Origin: Rugamonas apoptosis
GTDB taxonomy: Bacteria > Pseudomonadota > Gammaproteobacteria > Burkholderiales > Burkholderiaceae_D
Reading direction: 5' to 3'
Assembly: GCF_014042355.1 (NCBI RefSeq)
Contig: NZ_JACEZU010000004.1
Coordinates: 310,001-374,000 of the forward strand
Length of the DNA stretch: 64,000 bases
Part shown: in pieces, positions 9,117 to 16,570 of the stretch
How the letters are laid out: every line of letters starts with the position of its first letter
How positions within the stretch are numbered: the stretch's first letter is position 1
Notes under the pieces: model-generated
Told to the model about the DNA's origin: nothing
Database searches by the model: none
What the model saw: only the letters and a program-made list of their open reading frames with translations
Position numbers and translations under genes: made by a program

Positions 9117-9616
9117 CGGGGCGCTCCCATTTCGCTGAGGCGGATGGCCGAGCGGTCCAGGTCCAGTTCCGTCTTCAGGTACAACCGTTCCGGATAGGGC
9201 TGGGCCCACATGTCGGCCTCGATTTCAAATGTCACCTTGTTGCTGCTGGATTGGGAAGCGATGGCGCGCACCACCACGGAGGCCCGCAACAGGCGCGGTT
9301 CGAAATCCCAGATGGCCTGGCGTATACCCTTCTCCAGGTCGGACAGGTTCATGCCTGCCACGGACAGGCCGGAAATGTCGGGCATGCCGTAATTGACGAC
9401 GGAGCTGGCCACATGCGGCAGGCCGCCGCCTTCGGTGACGGAAAACAGGTTGGTGGCGTTGAGCAGCCAGCCCAGGTCGCGCAGCACGCTCTCGCGCAAG
9501 GTGCGCACGGACAGCACGCGCCGCTCGCGCGACTCCACCGATTTATCCGGCTCGTCGTCCGTCAGCCGGTCCAGCAGCGAGGGCTGCAAGCGTTCACGGG
9601 GCGCCAGTTCAGCCAT
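9113..9616 (-). CDS. tssE: T6SS baseplate protein TssE (gp25-like)
   Basis: A 167-residue gp25-like lysozyme-fold baseplate protein. Family marks are RLQPSLLDRLTDD at the N-terminus, the SVRTLRESVLRDLGWLLNATN helix and NYGMPDISGLSV. The chosen start at 9616 gives MAELAPRERLQPSL and lies eight bases inside the end of tagJ, so the two are probably coupled; a start 42 bases upstream would add a basic extension not expected in the family. The gp25 fold is structural, not enzymatic. Confidence 0.93.
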   Translation of the reverse strand: MAELAPRERLQPSLLDRLTDDEPDKSVESRERRVLSVRTLRESVLRDLGWLLNATNLFSVTEGGGLPHVASSVVNYGMPDISGLSVAGMNLSDLEKGIRQAIWDFEPRLLRASVVVRAIASQSSSNKVTFEIEADMWAQPYPERLYLKTELDLDRSAIRLSEMGAPR

Positions 9617-10460
9617 GTTCACCCGCCGCCTGCCCCTCGCCTTCGCCCTCTGCCGCACCGTTGCCTTCGAAGGCGATGGTGCGCACGTCCATCAGCGCAT
9701 ACTCGGCGGCGTCGGTGGCCAGCAGGCGCTGGCCCAGGCCGTAGCCGCACAACGGCCCCTGCTCGGCCCATTCCGTGCGCCGGGCCAGCAGCAACGAATC
9801 GTCAACTCCTGCGTCAACGCCTGCGCGGGTGTCGGGATAGCGGGTCGGGATCAGGCCCACGGTGGTGGCGCCGTTGGCCCAGGTGAAGCGGGCCGGCGTC
9901 CACACGGCATCGCGCAAATCGGCCGGCGCATCGCATTCGATGCGGCTGATGCGCTGGAACGGAATCCAGAAATAGCGGCCGTTGACGATCGCCTCCAGCA
10001 CGGGCCCCAGGCGCTGGTCGGCATCGGCCATCCAGGCGAACGGTTCGCCGTTGATGGTGCCGCCGCCGGCGGGCGCATCCTCGAAAGCCCGCGCGCGCGC
10101 CTCGGCGGCGCGCTGGTGATGGCCTTCGCCATCGAGCCGCAGCGCTTCGATCAGCAGCGCCAGCCACGATTGCGGCTCGCCGAACACGAGCGGCGCCCGC
10201 TTGCCGGCGAAAATCTCGCCGCGCAGCGCCTCGCACTGGATCGCCTCGCGGTAGGTCTGCGCCATGGGCAGCGCGGCCGCATCCAGTTCGGCCGCCACGT
10301 TCAACTGCGTCAGGGCGCGGTTCCACTGCCCCATCACGGCCAGCAGCTGGAACAGGAAAATCCGGTACTTCGCATTCGATGCGTCCTTGCGCACCTGGTC
10401 CTGCAAGGCCGCCAGCGCGGCGTCCAGCTTGCCTTCGGCGATCAGCTGTTGCGCATCCAT
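9609..10460 (-). CDS. tagJ: T6SS accessory protein TagJ (ImpE/HsiE)
   Basis: A 283-residue ImpE-family protein, found in H1-type T6SS loci, where in Pseudomonas aeruginosa HsiE1 binds the TssB N-terminus and affects the ClpV interaction. Visible features are an N-terminal TPR-like helical part (IAEGKLDAALAALQDQVRKD, about 1-60) and the conserved NGEPFAWMADADQRLGPVLE and RYFWIPFQRI segments around 140-170. The C-terminus is a short Glu/Gly-rich tail. Its position between hcp and tssE is the usual one in this T6SS subclass. Confidence 0.9.
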   Translation of the reverse strand: MDAQQLIAEGKLDAALAALQDQVRKDASNAKYRIFLFQLLAVMGQWNRALTQLNVAAELDAAALPMAQTYREAIQCEALRGEIFAGKRAPLVFGEPQSWLALLIEALRLDGEGHHQRAAEARARAFEDAPAGGGTINGEPFAWMADADQRLGPVLEAIVNGRYFWIPFQRISRIECDAPADLRDAVWTPARFTWANGATTVGLIPTRYPDTRAGVDAGVDDSLLLARRTEWAEQGPLCGYGLGQRLLATDAAEYALMDVRTIAFEGNGAAEGEGEGQAAGEHG

Positions 10461-10541
10461 ATGCCTGCTCTCCCCCGGCCCGTGGTGGTGCGGTCTGTCG
10501 CGGGAACGGGGCCGGCGCTGCCGCCCCCGCGCAACCGTCTT

Positions 10542-11033
10542 TTACTTGGTGATATTACCGGCGATATCGTAGTGGAATTCGCCGCCGGACGCCGTCACGC
10601 CCTTCTCGTTCTGCAGGAAGTATTCGAACTTCACTTCCGCGAAGTTGAGCGAGATGTTTTCCGTCAGCCGGTCTTCGCCGCCGCTGCCGCCGGTCGAGAC
10701 CGACGTCACCAGCACGTTGGTGAGGGTGATCTCCAGGTATTTCTGCTGGCCCTCGCCGGCCTTGCGCACCAACAGCTTGGCGGTGGGAATGTGCGAGCCC
10801 TTGGCCAGGGCGCTCAGCAGCGCGGGCGAGGACTTGTCCAGGTACTTGGTGACCGACAGGTCCTGGAAATTGGCTTTGCCGGCGCCCCCGCCGCCGCCCG
10901 TGTGGAAGGAACCGGAGTTGCTGGCGCCCCAGCTCCAGGCCAGCACGTCGATGTCACCGGCTTCCTTCTGGGCCGAATCCTTGGTTTCGCCTTTGATGGT
11001 GGCGCCTAAATTGAGGAACATGTCTACAGCCAT
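10542..11033 (-). CDS. hcp: T6SS inner-tube protein Hcp
   Basis: A 163-residue Hcp1-like protein that stacks as hexamer rings to form the tube fired by the sheath and can carry effectors. Starts MAVDMFLNLGATIKGE, as in the family, and retains DIDVLAWSWGASNSG and VEFEYF-like end segments (FAEVKFEYFLQNEKG). A clear AGGAG ribosome-binding site precedes this ATG, so a 12-codon upstream extension was rejected. It sits in the operon between tssC and tagJ with gaps of 106 and 81 bases; the upstream gap holds two hairpins. No fused effector domain is present. Confidence 0.95.
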   Translation of the reverse strand: MAVDMFLNLGATIKGETKDSAQKEAGDIDVLAWSWGASNSGSFHTGGGGGAGKANFQDLSVTKYLDKSSPALLSALAKGSHIPTAKLLVRKAGEGQQKYLEITLTNVLVTSVSTGGSGGEDRLTENISLNFAEVKFEYFLQNEKGVTASGGEFHYDIAGNITK

Positions 11034-11050
11034 TTTGCTCTCCTTGTATG

Positions 11051-11067
11051 GCCGGCCCCTGGCCGGC
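11051..11067 (-). promoter_or_regulatory. Short hairpin just upstream of the hcp ribosome-binding site
   Basis: A perfect 7-bp inverted repeat (arms 11051-11057 and 11061-11067, 3-base loop) lies about 17 bases before the hcp start on the transcript, immediately before its ribosome-binding site. With the stronger hairpin at 11087-11109 it gives the hcp cistron a structured 5' boundary. Confidence 0.45.
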
Positions 11068-11086
11068 ATGGGTTGGAACTGAGAAT

Positions 11087-11109
11087 GCCGGGCGGAAGCT
11101 CCGCCCGGC
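11087..11109 (-). promoter_or_regulatory. Strong intercistronic hairpin between tssC and hcp
   Basis: A perfect 10-bp GC-rich inverted repeat (arms 11087-11096 and 11100-11109, 3-base loop) in the tssC-hcp gap. It is not followed by a T run on the minus strand, so it is not a standard terminator; RNA processing or mRNA stabilisation of a highly expressed downstream cistron is an inference. Confidence 0.5.
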
Positions 11110-11139
11110 GCGACTGCCTGCGATGAAGATCAACCGGCG

Positions 11140-12633
11140 TCAGGCGCCTTTACCTGACGGCAGCTTGGACACCAGCCGCAGCGACACCGTCAGCCCTTCA
11201 AGCTGATAGTGGGGCCGCAGGAAGAACTTGGAGGTGTAGTAGCCCGGATTGCCCTCGACCTCCTCCAGCTGCACCTCGGCCGCCGCCAGCGGCTTGCGGG
11301 CCTTGGTGCCTTCGCTGGAGTTGGCCGGGTCGCCGTCCACGTACTTGTTGATCCAGTTGCTCAGCCAGCGCTCCATCTCGTCGCGGCCCTTGAACGAGCC
11401 GATCTTGTCGCGCACGATGCACTTCAGGTAGTGGGCGAAGCGGCAAGTGGCGAACAGGTACGGCAGGCGCGCGGCCAGGTTGGCGTTGGCGGTGGCGTCC
11501 GGATCGTCGTATTCGGCCGGCTTGTGCAGCGACTGGGCGCCGATGAAGGCGGCGAAGTCCGTGTTCTTCTTGTGCACCAGCGGCATGAAGCCGTTGGCCG
11601 CCAATTCAGCCTCGCGCCGGTCCGAGATGGCGATCTCGGTCGGGCATTGCATGGCCACGCCGCCGTCGTCGGTGGGGAAGCTGTGCACCGGCAAGCCCTC
11701 GACGGCGCCGCCGGACTCGATGCCGCGGATGCGCGAGCACCAGCCGTATTCCTTGAACGAGCGGTTGATGTTGACGGCCATCGCATAGGCCGCGTTGGCC
11801 CAGGTGTAGCTCTTGCTGCCGGGCGCCGAGGTATCCTCCTCGAAGTCGAACGCCTCGACCGGATCGGTCTTGGCGCCATACGGCTGGCGGGCCAGGAAGC
11901 GGGGCATGGCCAGGCCCACGTAGCGCGCATCCTCGGACTCGCGGAACGAGCGCCAGGCCGCGTGTTCCGGGGTCTGGAAGATCTTGGTCAGGTCGCGCGG
12001 GTTGGACAGTTCCTGCCACGATTCCATCAGCATCACCGATGGCGCGGCCGCCGAGATGAACGGCGCGTGGGCGGCGGCGGCCACCTTGGCCATGGACGAC
12101 AGCAGTTCCACGTCGGGCGCCGTATTGTCGAAATAGTAGTCGGCCACGATGGAGCCGAACGGTTCGCCGCCGAACTGGCCGTACTCCTCCTCGTACATTT
12201 TTTTGAAGATGGGACTCTGGTCCCAGGCCGTACCCTTGTACTTCTTGAGCGTCTTGGCCAGGTCGTTCTTGGAGATGTTCATCACGCGGATCTTGAGCAT
12301 CTCGTCCGTTTCCGTGTTGTTGACGAGGTGGTGCAAGCCACGCCACGCCCCTTCCAGCTGCTGGAACTCGGGCGCGTGCAGGATCAGGTTGACCTGTTCC
12401 GTGAGCTTCTTGTCCAGTTGCGCGATCAGGCTCTCGATGGTGCCCAGCACATCGCCCGACACCACGTTGGCGCCCACCAGCGCCTGTTCGGCCAGGGTGC
12501 GCACGGCGTTCTCCACCGCCTCCTTGGCCTTGTCCGATTGGGGTTTGAATTCCTTCTGCAGCAGGCTGCTGAAATCGCTCATTTCGAGCGTGCCGGTCGC
12601 GCCTTGCTGCAATTCCGCTGTAGTCTCAGCCAT
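11140..12633 (-). CDS. tssC: T6SS sheath large subunit TssC (VipB)
   Basis: A 497-residue sheath subunit that polymerises with TssB into the contractile outer tube. Family segments include LEGAWRGLHHLVNNTETDEMLKI near residue 93 (quoted in part: GAWRGLHHLV), PFGSIVADYYFDN, the GWCSRIRGIESGG region and the typical C-terminus LRLVSKLPSGKGA. Length is standard. An AGGAGG ribosome-binding site lies seven bases before the ATG. It follows tssB with a 20-base gap and precedes hcp. Confidence 0.96.
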   Translation of the reverse strand: MAETTAELQQGATGTLEMSDFSSLLQKEFKPQSDKAKEAVENAVRTLAEQALVGANVVSGDVLGTIESLIAQLDKKLTEQVNLILHAPEFQQLEGAWRGLHHLVNNTETDEMLKIRVMNISKNDLAKTLKKYKGTAWDQSPIFKKMYEEEYGQFGGEPFGSIVADYYFDNTAPDVELLSSMAKVAAAAHAPFISAAAPSVMLMESWQELSNPRDLTKIFQTPEHAAWRSFRESEDARYVGLAMPRFLARQPYGAKTDPVEAFDFEEDTSAPGSKSYTWANAAYAMAVNINRSFKEYGWCSRIRGIESGGAVEGLPVHSFPTDDGGVAMQCPTEIAISDRREAELAANGFMPLVHKKNTDFAAFIGAQSLHKPAEYDDPDATANANLAARLPYLFATCRFAHYLKCIVRDKIGSFKGRDEMERWLSNWINKYVDGDPANSSEGTKARKPLAAAEVQLEEVEGNPGYYTSKFFLRPHYQLEGLTVSLRLVSKLPSGKGA

Positions 12634-12653
12634 GTCTATCCTCCTGGTGGTCT

Positions 12654-13154
12654 TTATTCTTGGGGCTTGGGCGCGGCCGTCAGGGCCTGCATCAAGGTCG
12701 GCTCAGCCAGCAGCTTGGCGATCAGCTCCTCGGCCCCCGTCTTGCCGTCCATATAGGTCAGCAGGTTGGAGAGCTGGCCGCGCGCCTCCAGCAGCTTGTT
12801 GAGCGAGCCCACCTTGCGCGCGATGGCGGCCGGGGTGAAGTCGTCCATGCTCTCGAACGTCATGTCCACGCTCAGGTTGCCCTCGCCCGTGAGCGTGTTG
12901 GGCACCTGCACGGCCACCCGCGGCTTCATGGACTTGAGGCGCTCGTCGAAGTTGTCGACGTCGATTTCGAGGAACTTGCGGTCCGCCACCGGCGCCAGCG
13001 GATCAGCCGGCTGGCCCGACAGGTCGGCCAGCACGCCCATCACGAAGGGCAGTTGCACGGCTTTTTCGGCGCCGTAGACTTCGACGTCGTATTCAATCTG
13101 CACGCGCGGCGCGCGGTTGCGCGCGATGAATTTCTGGCTACTTTCTTTGCCCAC
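12654..13154 (-). CDS. tssB: T6SS sheath small subunit TssB (VipA)
   Basis: A 166-residue partner of TssC in the contractile sheath. The start was set at a GTG at 13154: the protein then reads MGKESSQKFIARNRAPRVQ, matching family N-termini, and a perfect GGAGGAG site lies six bases upstream (complement of 13161-13167). An earlier in-frame GTG at 13181 would add nine residues and would place that ribosome-binding site inside the coding sequence. The VQLPFVMGVLADLSG segment and the C-terminal helices expected for ClpV contact are present. Confidence 0.95.
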   Translation of the reverse strand: MGKESSQKFIARNRAPRVQIEYDVEVYGAEKAVQLPFVMGVLADLSGQPADPLAPVADRKFLEIDVDNFDERLKSMKPRVAVQVPNTLTGEGNLSVDMTFESMDDFTPAAIARKVGSLNKLLEARGQLSNLLTYMDGKTGAEELIAKLLAEPTLMQALTAAPKPQE

Positions 13155-13238
13155 GATAGACTCCTCCACGTTGATAAACACTGCCCCGCATTGCTACCCA
13201 GCCAGCGCCACGGAGGGCGCCGGCCACCTGCTCTCCTG

Positions 13239-14294
13239 CTACGATTCCGGTGTGTCGCGCGGCCCGCTCACCACCAGCAATTGGGCGATGCCGTCGGGCG
13301 CCAGGTCTTCCAGCACCTCGAAGAAGTTCTTGGGCACCAGCCGCCTGGCGCGGCCCAGCAGCAACGGCACCGGGCTGGCCGGCTCGTTCTGGGCGTAATA
13401 TTTGATGATCTTGTCGAGCATGCGGATCACGTCGGCCCGGCTGGCGATCTCGCCGCTGATGGCGGCCGGCGCCCCCGCCGTACGGAAAGCGCCCTCGCCC
13501 GGCGCGGCCGCCGCGGCGCCGCCCGATTCATCGGCCGACGGTGCGGCCTCCGCGTCCGGCACGCCGGCGTTGGCGAAGTCGCGCGCACGGCGCAGGTATT
13601 TGACCAGCGTATCGAGGTTCAGCGCCTGCGCGCTGCCCACCTGGCGTACCAGCAGGGTTTCGATATTGACTGCGCTGTCGTGGGCCTGGTTCAGTGCCGC
13701 GCTCAGCGCCTGCACCCGTTCCGGGTCGGCGTCGCGCAGCGCCGCTTCGATGGAGGACAATTCCAGCTTGGCTTCACCGTCGGCCGGGGGCACCTCGCCG
13801 CTGGCGATATCGAGCGAGCGCAGGCTGACCGGCCCCAGCACCGGCAGCGCGATCATCGGCGCCTCTTTCAGTTCGCGCAGCAGCGTGGCGCCGTCGGCCA
13901 GCACGGCCAGCGAATTGATGCGCAACATGGGGTCGTTGTCGTCGTCGGGATCAAGCTGGGGATGGACGCTGTCCCAACGCTGCACCAGCAGGGATTCGAT
14001 CAGGCGCAAGCCGTCGGCACAGCCCACCATGCCCTGCAGCGCCAGTTGGGCGCGCAGCATGGCGACCGCCAACCGCAAGTCGCGGCTGCGCTCCAGCAAC
14101 TCGCTGGCCAGCCGCTGCACGTGCTTCCAGTCCGGCGGCACGGCCGGCGTGATCGTGTCGCCGTACTGGACTTCGGGCTTGCCCAGCAAGGCCTGCTCCA
14201 GTTCCAGGAACGCGGGGTCATACTCAAGATTGGGTCCACACGGATTGGTGGGATCCACTTCCTGCAATAGCGCATCTATATTCAACATACCCAT
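13239..14294 (-). CDS. tssA: T6SS assembly protein TssA
   Basis: A TssA (ImpA N-terminal domain) protein of about 351 residues that helps prime and cap sheath-tube assembly. The family N-terminus IDALLQEVDPTNPCGPNLEYD follows the start, and the ImpA_N core continues to about residue 130; the C-terminal region ends RRLVPKNFFEVLEDLAPDGIAQL, as in short TssA proteins. Starts at 14294 (MGML) or 14288 (MLNI) are both possible; neither has a strong ribosome-binding site. It is the first gene of the operon, 84 bases ahead of tssB. Confidence 0.9.
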   Translation of the reverse strand: MGMLNIDALLQEVDPTNPCGPNLEYDPAFLELEQALLGKPEVQYGDTITPAVPPDWKHVQRLASELLERSRDLRLAVAMLRAQLALQGMVGCADGLRLIESLLVQRWDSVHPQLDPDDDNDPMLRINSLAVLADGATLLRELKEAPMIALPVLGPVSLRSLDIASGEVPPADGEAKLELSSIEAALRDADPERVQALSAALNQAHDSAVNIETLLVRQVGSAQALNLDTLVKYLRRARDFANAGVPDAEAAPSADESGGAAAAAPGEGAFRTAGAPAAISGEIASRADVIRMLDKIIKYYAQNEPASPVPLLLGRARRLVPKNFFEVLEDLAPDGIAQLLVVSGPRDTPES

Positions 14295-14649
14295 CTTTAT
14301 CCAGAACCTCGCGTTGACGACGATCAGAATGGCGGAATGAAGCAGCGAAACAGAAACCGGACGACAGAAACTGGCGTAACAGAAACGCAAACAAGAGAAG
14401 CGGGGACCACTACGCCGCCGGGCGGACAGCCGGGCGGGTGATGCTGGCAGGCGGGATGACGCTGAAACTGGTGTGGCTGTGTTTGCCTGTCAAGTTTTCA
14501 ACAATGTGTTCGACTATACTCGAAAACCCAATACATATCGGAAAAATAATTCTAGGTTGATTCAACCAGTTTGTGTGCCACCGTTGTAGAAACGTAACTC
14601 CCCCATCCAGGGAACGGCGGCACCGCGTGCTGCGGTGCAGCAAACCGCA
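14295..14649. other. 355-base non-coding region upstream of the T6SS operon
   Basis: Lies between the tssA start and the kinase stop, both minus strand, and should hold the T6SS promoter. About 14510-14570 is notably AT-rich against the GC-rich genome. A TTGACA hexamer is readable on the minus strand (complement of 14489-14494) but without a convincing -10 at 16-18 bases. A small palindrome (6-bp arms, 14555-14560 and 14562-14567) could be an operator. I see no coding sequence here. Confidence 0.4.
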
Positions 14650-15447
14650 TTAGCGTGCCGTTTGGGCCAACGCCGACGTGAACTCGGCGGCGCTTGGGAA
14701 GCGCTGTGACGGCGCCCGCGCCAACGCCCGCGCCAGCACGGCGTCGAAGTCGCAGCCCAGTGCCGGGCGCCGCTGCGACGGTGGCGGTGGCGCCGCCGCC
14801 AGCACCTGTTGCACCACTGTGCCAGCGCTACCTTCGAACGGCGCACGGCCCGTCAACAACTGGTACAGCACCACGCCGGCCGCGTACAGGTCGGCGCGCG
14901 GGTCGGCCGGCGCACCGCGCATCTGCTCCGGCGCCATGCAGGCCGGGGTGCCGGCCGCGCTGCCGCCCTGCCCGATGCGGGCGGCCAGGCCGAAATCCGT
15001 CACCACCAGCGCGCCGTCCGGAGTGATCAGCAGATTCGAGGGGGTGATGTCGCGGTGGACGATGCCCACCCCGTGCAGATAATCGAGGGCAGCCAGCAAC
15101 TGGGCCATCCAGGCCAGCGCGCGCGCCAGCGGCGGCACGCCCCCGGCCAGCACTTTCCGCAGCGGCCGGCCCGCCACCCATTGCAGCGCCGACCAGCTCT
15201 GCCCCTGCGCCACGCCCGTGGCCAGTACGGCCGCAAGATGGGAATGGCGCAATCCCGCCAGCAGCGCATCGCCCGGGCTGCCCAGCTTGAGCAGCAGCGC
15301 GCCGCCAGTGGCCGGATCCACCCCCGCGCAGGCGCAGCGGCCAGCCCGCGCCGACAGCAACGCCGTGACGGGATAGCCGCCGATGGTGGCCGGCGGTGTG
15401 AAGGAGGCTGGATCCATATGCGCGGGAGATGGCAAGTGTCGGGCCAT
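14650..15447 (-). CDS. Small soluble Ser/Thr protein kinase next to the T6SS operon
   Basis: A Hanks-type kinase domain of about 265 residues with no membrane segment or sensor domain. Catalytic parts are intact: Lys54 in LLLKLG, the HRDITPSN loop at 131-138, DFG at 151-153 and APEQ after it. The glycine-rich loop is degenerate (about 30-38: LLSARAGRC), with only one of the usual three glycines. Start 15447 or 15417 (MDPASF). It precedes the T6SS operon on the same strand; in some T6SSs a kinase (PpkA) controls firing through Fha, but no pppA or fha partner is visible here, so that link is inference. Confidence 0.8.
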   Translation of the reverse strand: MARHLPSPAHMDPASFTPPATIGGYPVTALLSARAGRCACAGVDPATGGALLLKLGSPGDALLAGLRHSHLAAVLATGVAQGQSWSALQWVAGRPLRKVLAGGVPPLARALAWMAQLLAALDYLHGVGIVHRDITPSNLLITPDGALVVTDFGLAARIGQGGSAAGTPACMAPEQMRGAPADPRADLYAAGVVLYQLLTGRAPFEGSAGTVVQQVLAAAPPPPSQRRPALGCDFDAVLARALARAPSQRFPSAAEFTSALAQTAR

Positions 15448-15463
15448 GATAGCCCGAATCTGC

Positions 15464-15492
15464 TTTACACTTGGCATTTTCGACAAGCTTAT
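15464..15492 (+). promoter_or_regulatory. Candidate sigma-70 promoter for the 5'-nucleotidase gene
   Basis: TTTACA at 15464-15469 and GCTTAT at 15487-15492 with a 17-base spacer, in the gap between the divergent kinase and nucleotidase genes. The -10 is a poor match, and the leader would be very short (about ten to fifteen bases). Confidence 0.25.
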
Positions 15493-15501
15493 CCGCCCTC
15501 C

Positions 15502-16440
15502 ATGGTTTATCCGATCCAGCACAAACTCGTCATCGGCATCGCCTCCAGCGCCCTGTTCGACCTGACCGATTCCCACCAGGTCTACCTGGAACACGGCGAA
15601 GAAGCGTACCGCAAGTATCAGGAACAGCATCACGACGTCATCCTGGGCAAGGGCGTCGCCTTCCCCTTCATCCGCCGCTTCCTCGACATCAACAAGCACT
15701 TCGCCCGCCAGTTGCCGGTCGAAGTGGTGCTGTTTTCCCGCAATTCGCCGGAAACGGGCCTGCGCGTGATGCACTCCATCGCCCACTATGGCCTGGACAT
15801 CACGCGGGCCTGCTTCGTCACCGGCAAGTCGGCCCATGCCTACCTGCCCGCGTTTAACACGGCCCTGTTCCTGAGCGCGAACGAGGACGACGTGCGCAGC
15901 GCGCTGGCGGCCAATCACCCGGCCGGCCTGGTGCTGCCGTCCCGCACCGAGGACGACGAGGCCGACGGCGAGCTGCGCGTGGCCTTCGATTTCGACGGCG
16001 TGATCGCCGACGACGAGGCCGAAACCGTCTTCAAGCGCAACAACGACGTGGACGAATTCCACGCCCACGAACGGCGCCACGTGGCCACCCCACACCGCCC
16101 TGGCCCGCTGGCGGACCTGTTCCAGAAGCTGGCCCTGATGCAGCGCATGGAGGAAAAGCAGCTGCGGCGCGACCCGAGCTACCGGAAAATCCTGCGCATC
16201 GCCATCATCACGGCCCGCAACGCCCCCTCGCATGAGCGGGTGGTCACCACCCTCAAGAGCTGGGGCGTGTCGGCCAACGAGACCTTTTTCCTGGGCGGGA
16301 TGGAGAAAGCGCGGGTGCTGGAAGTATTCCGGCCCCATATCTTCTTCGACGACCAGCTCAGTCACCTCAAGTCGGCCGGCGGCACCATCCCCATGGTGCA
16401 CGTGCCGTTCGGCGTGGCCAACCTGCGCCGCCCGGTCTGA
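15502..16440 (+). CDS. 5'-nucleotidase, cytosolic cN-I-like family
   Basis: A 312-residue protein of the cN-I (NT5C1)-like bacterial 5'-nucleotidase family, which dephosphorylates nucleoside monophosphates such as AMP. Family marks are IGIASSALFDLTDSHQVY at the N-terminus, VEVVLFSRNSPETGLRV near residue 72 and the HAD-type acidic motif AFDFDGVIADDEAE near 162, with IAIITARNAPSHERV and HIFFDDQLSHLKSAG further on. The ATG at 15502 is chosen because the longer upstream frame runs through the kinase promoter region and coding sequence. Divergent from the kinase. Confidence 0.85.
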   Translation: MVYPIQHKLVIGIASSALFDLTDSHQVYLEHGEEAYRKYQEQHHDVILGKGVAFPFIRRFLDINKHFARQLPVEVVLFSRNSPETGLRVMHSIAHYGLDITRACFVTGKSAHAYLPAFNTALFLSANEDDVRSALAANHPAGLVLPSRTEDDEADGELRVAFDFDGVIADDEAETVFKRNNDVDEFHAHERRHVATPHRPGPLADLFQKLALMQRMEEKQLRRDPSYRKILRIAIITARNAPSHERVVTTLKSWGVSANETFFLGGMEKARVLEVFRPHIFFDDQLSHLKSAGGTIPMVHVPFGVANLRRPV

Positions 16441-16502
16441 GGCCAGCGTGCCGGGGTGGCGCGGCCTGGCCACGCCCGGCGACGGGCCGGGGTGGCTTCG
16501 TC

Positions 16503-16508
16503 TATAAT
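16503..16508 (+). promoter_or_regulatory. Candidate -10 element for mfd
   Basis: A consensus TATAAT 62 bases before the mfd start in a 130-base gap after the nucleotidase gene. No good -35 hexamer is seen at the expected distance, so the assignment rests on the -10 alone. Confidence 0.35.
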
Positions 16509-16570
16509 GTGGCCAGCGGCATTGCCACTGTGGGCGGTGCGCCTAACCGTACTATTGTGTAGCAGCCTGC

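Noticed and set aside
7332..9197. A 621-codon plus-strand open frame opposite tssF
   Set aside because: Same effect: the antisense of tssF, with low-complexity translation and no family resemblance.
10461..10541. GC-rich inverted repeat after hcp as a terminator
   Set aside because: The stem is imperfect with a long loop and no T run, and the operon clearly continues into tagJ, so at most it attenuates; not listed as a feature.
14560..14580. TGGCAC on the minus strand upstream of tssA as a sigma-54 -24 element
   Set aside because: No TTGC-type -12 element follows at the required spacing, so a sigma-54 promoter is not supported.
14650..16473. One 607-codon minus-strand frame joining the kinase to an upstream region
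   Set aside because: The part above 15447 is antisense to the 5'-nucleotidase gene; the kinase domain begins only near 15400, so the shorter gene is reported.
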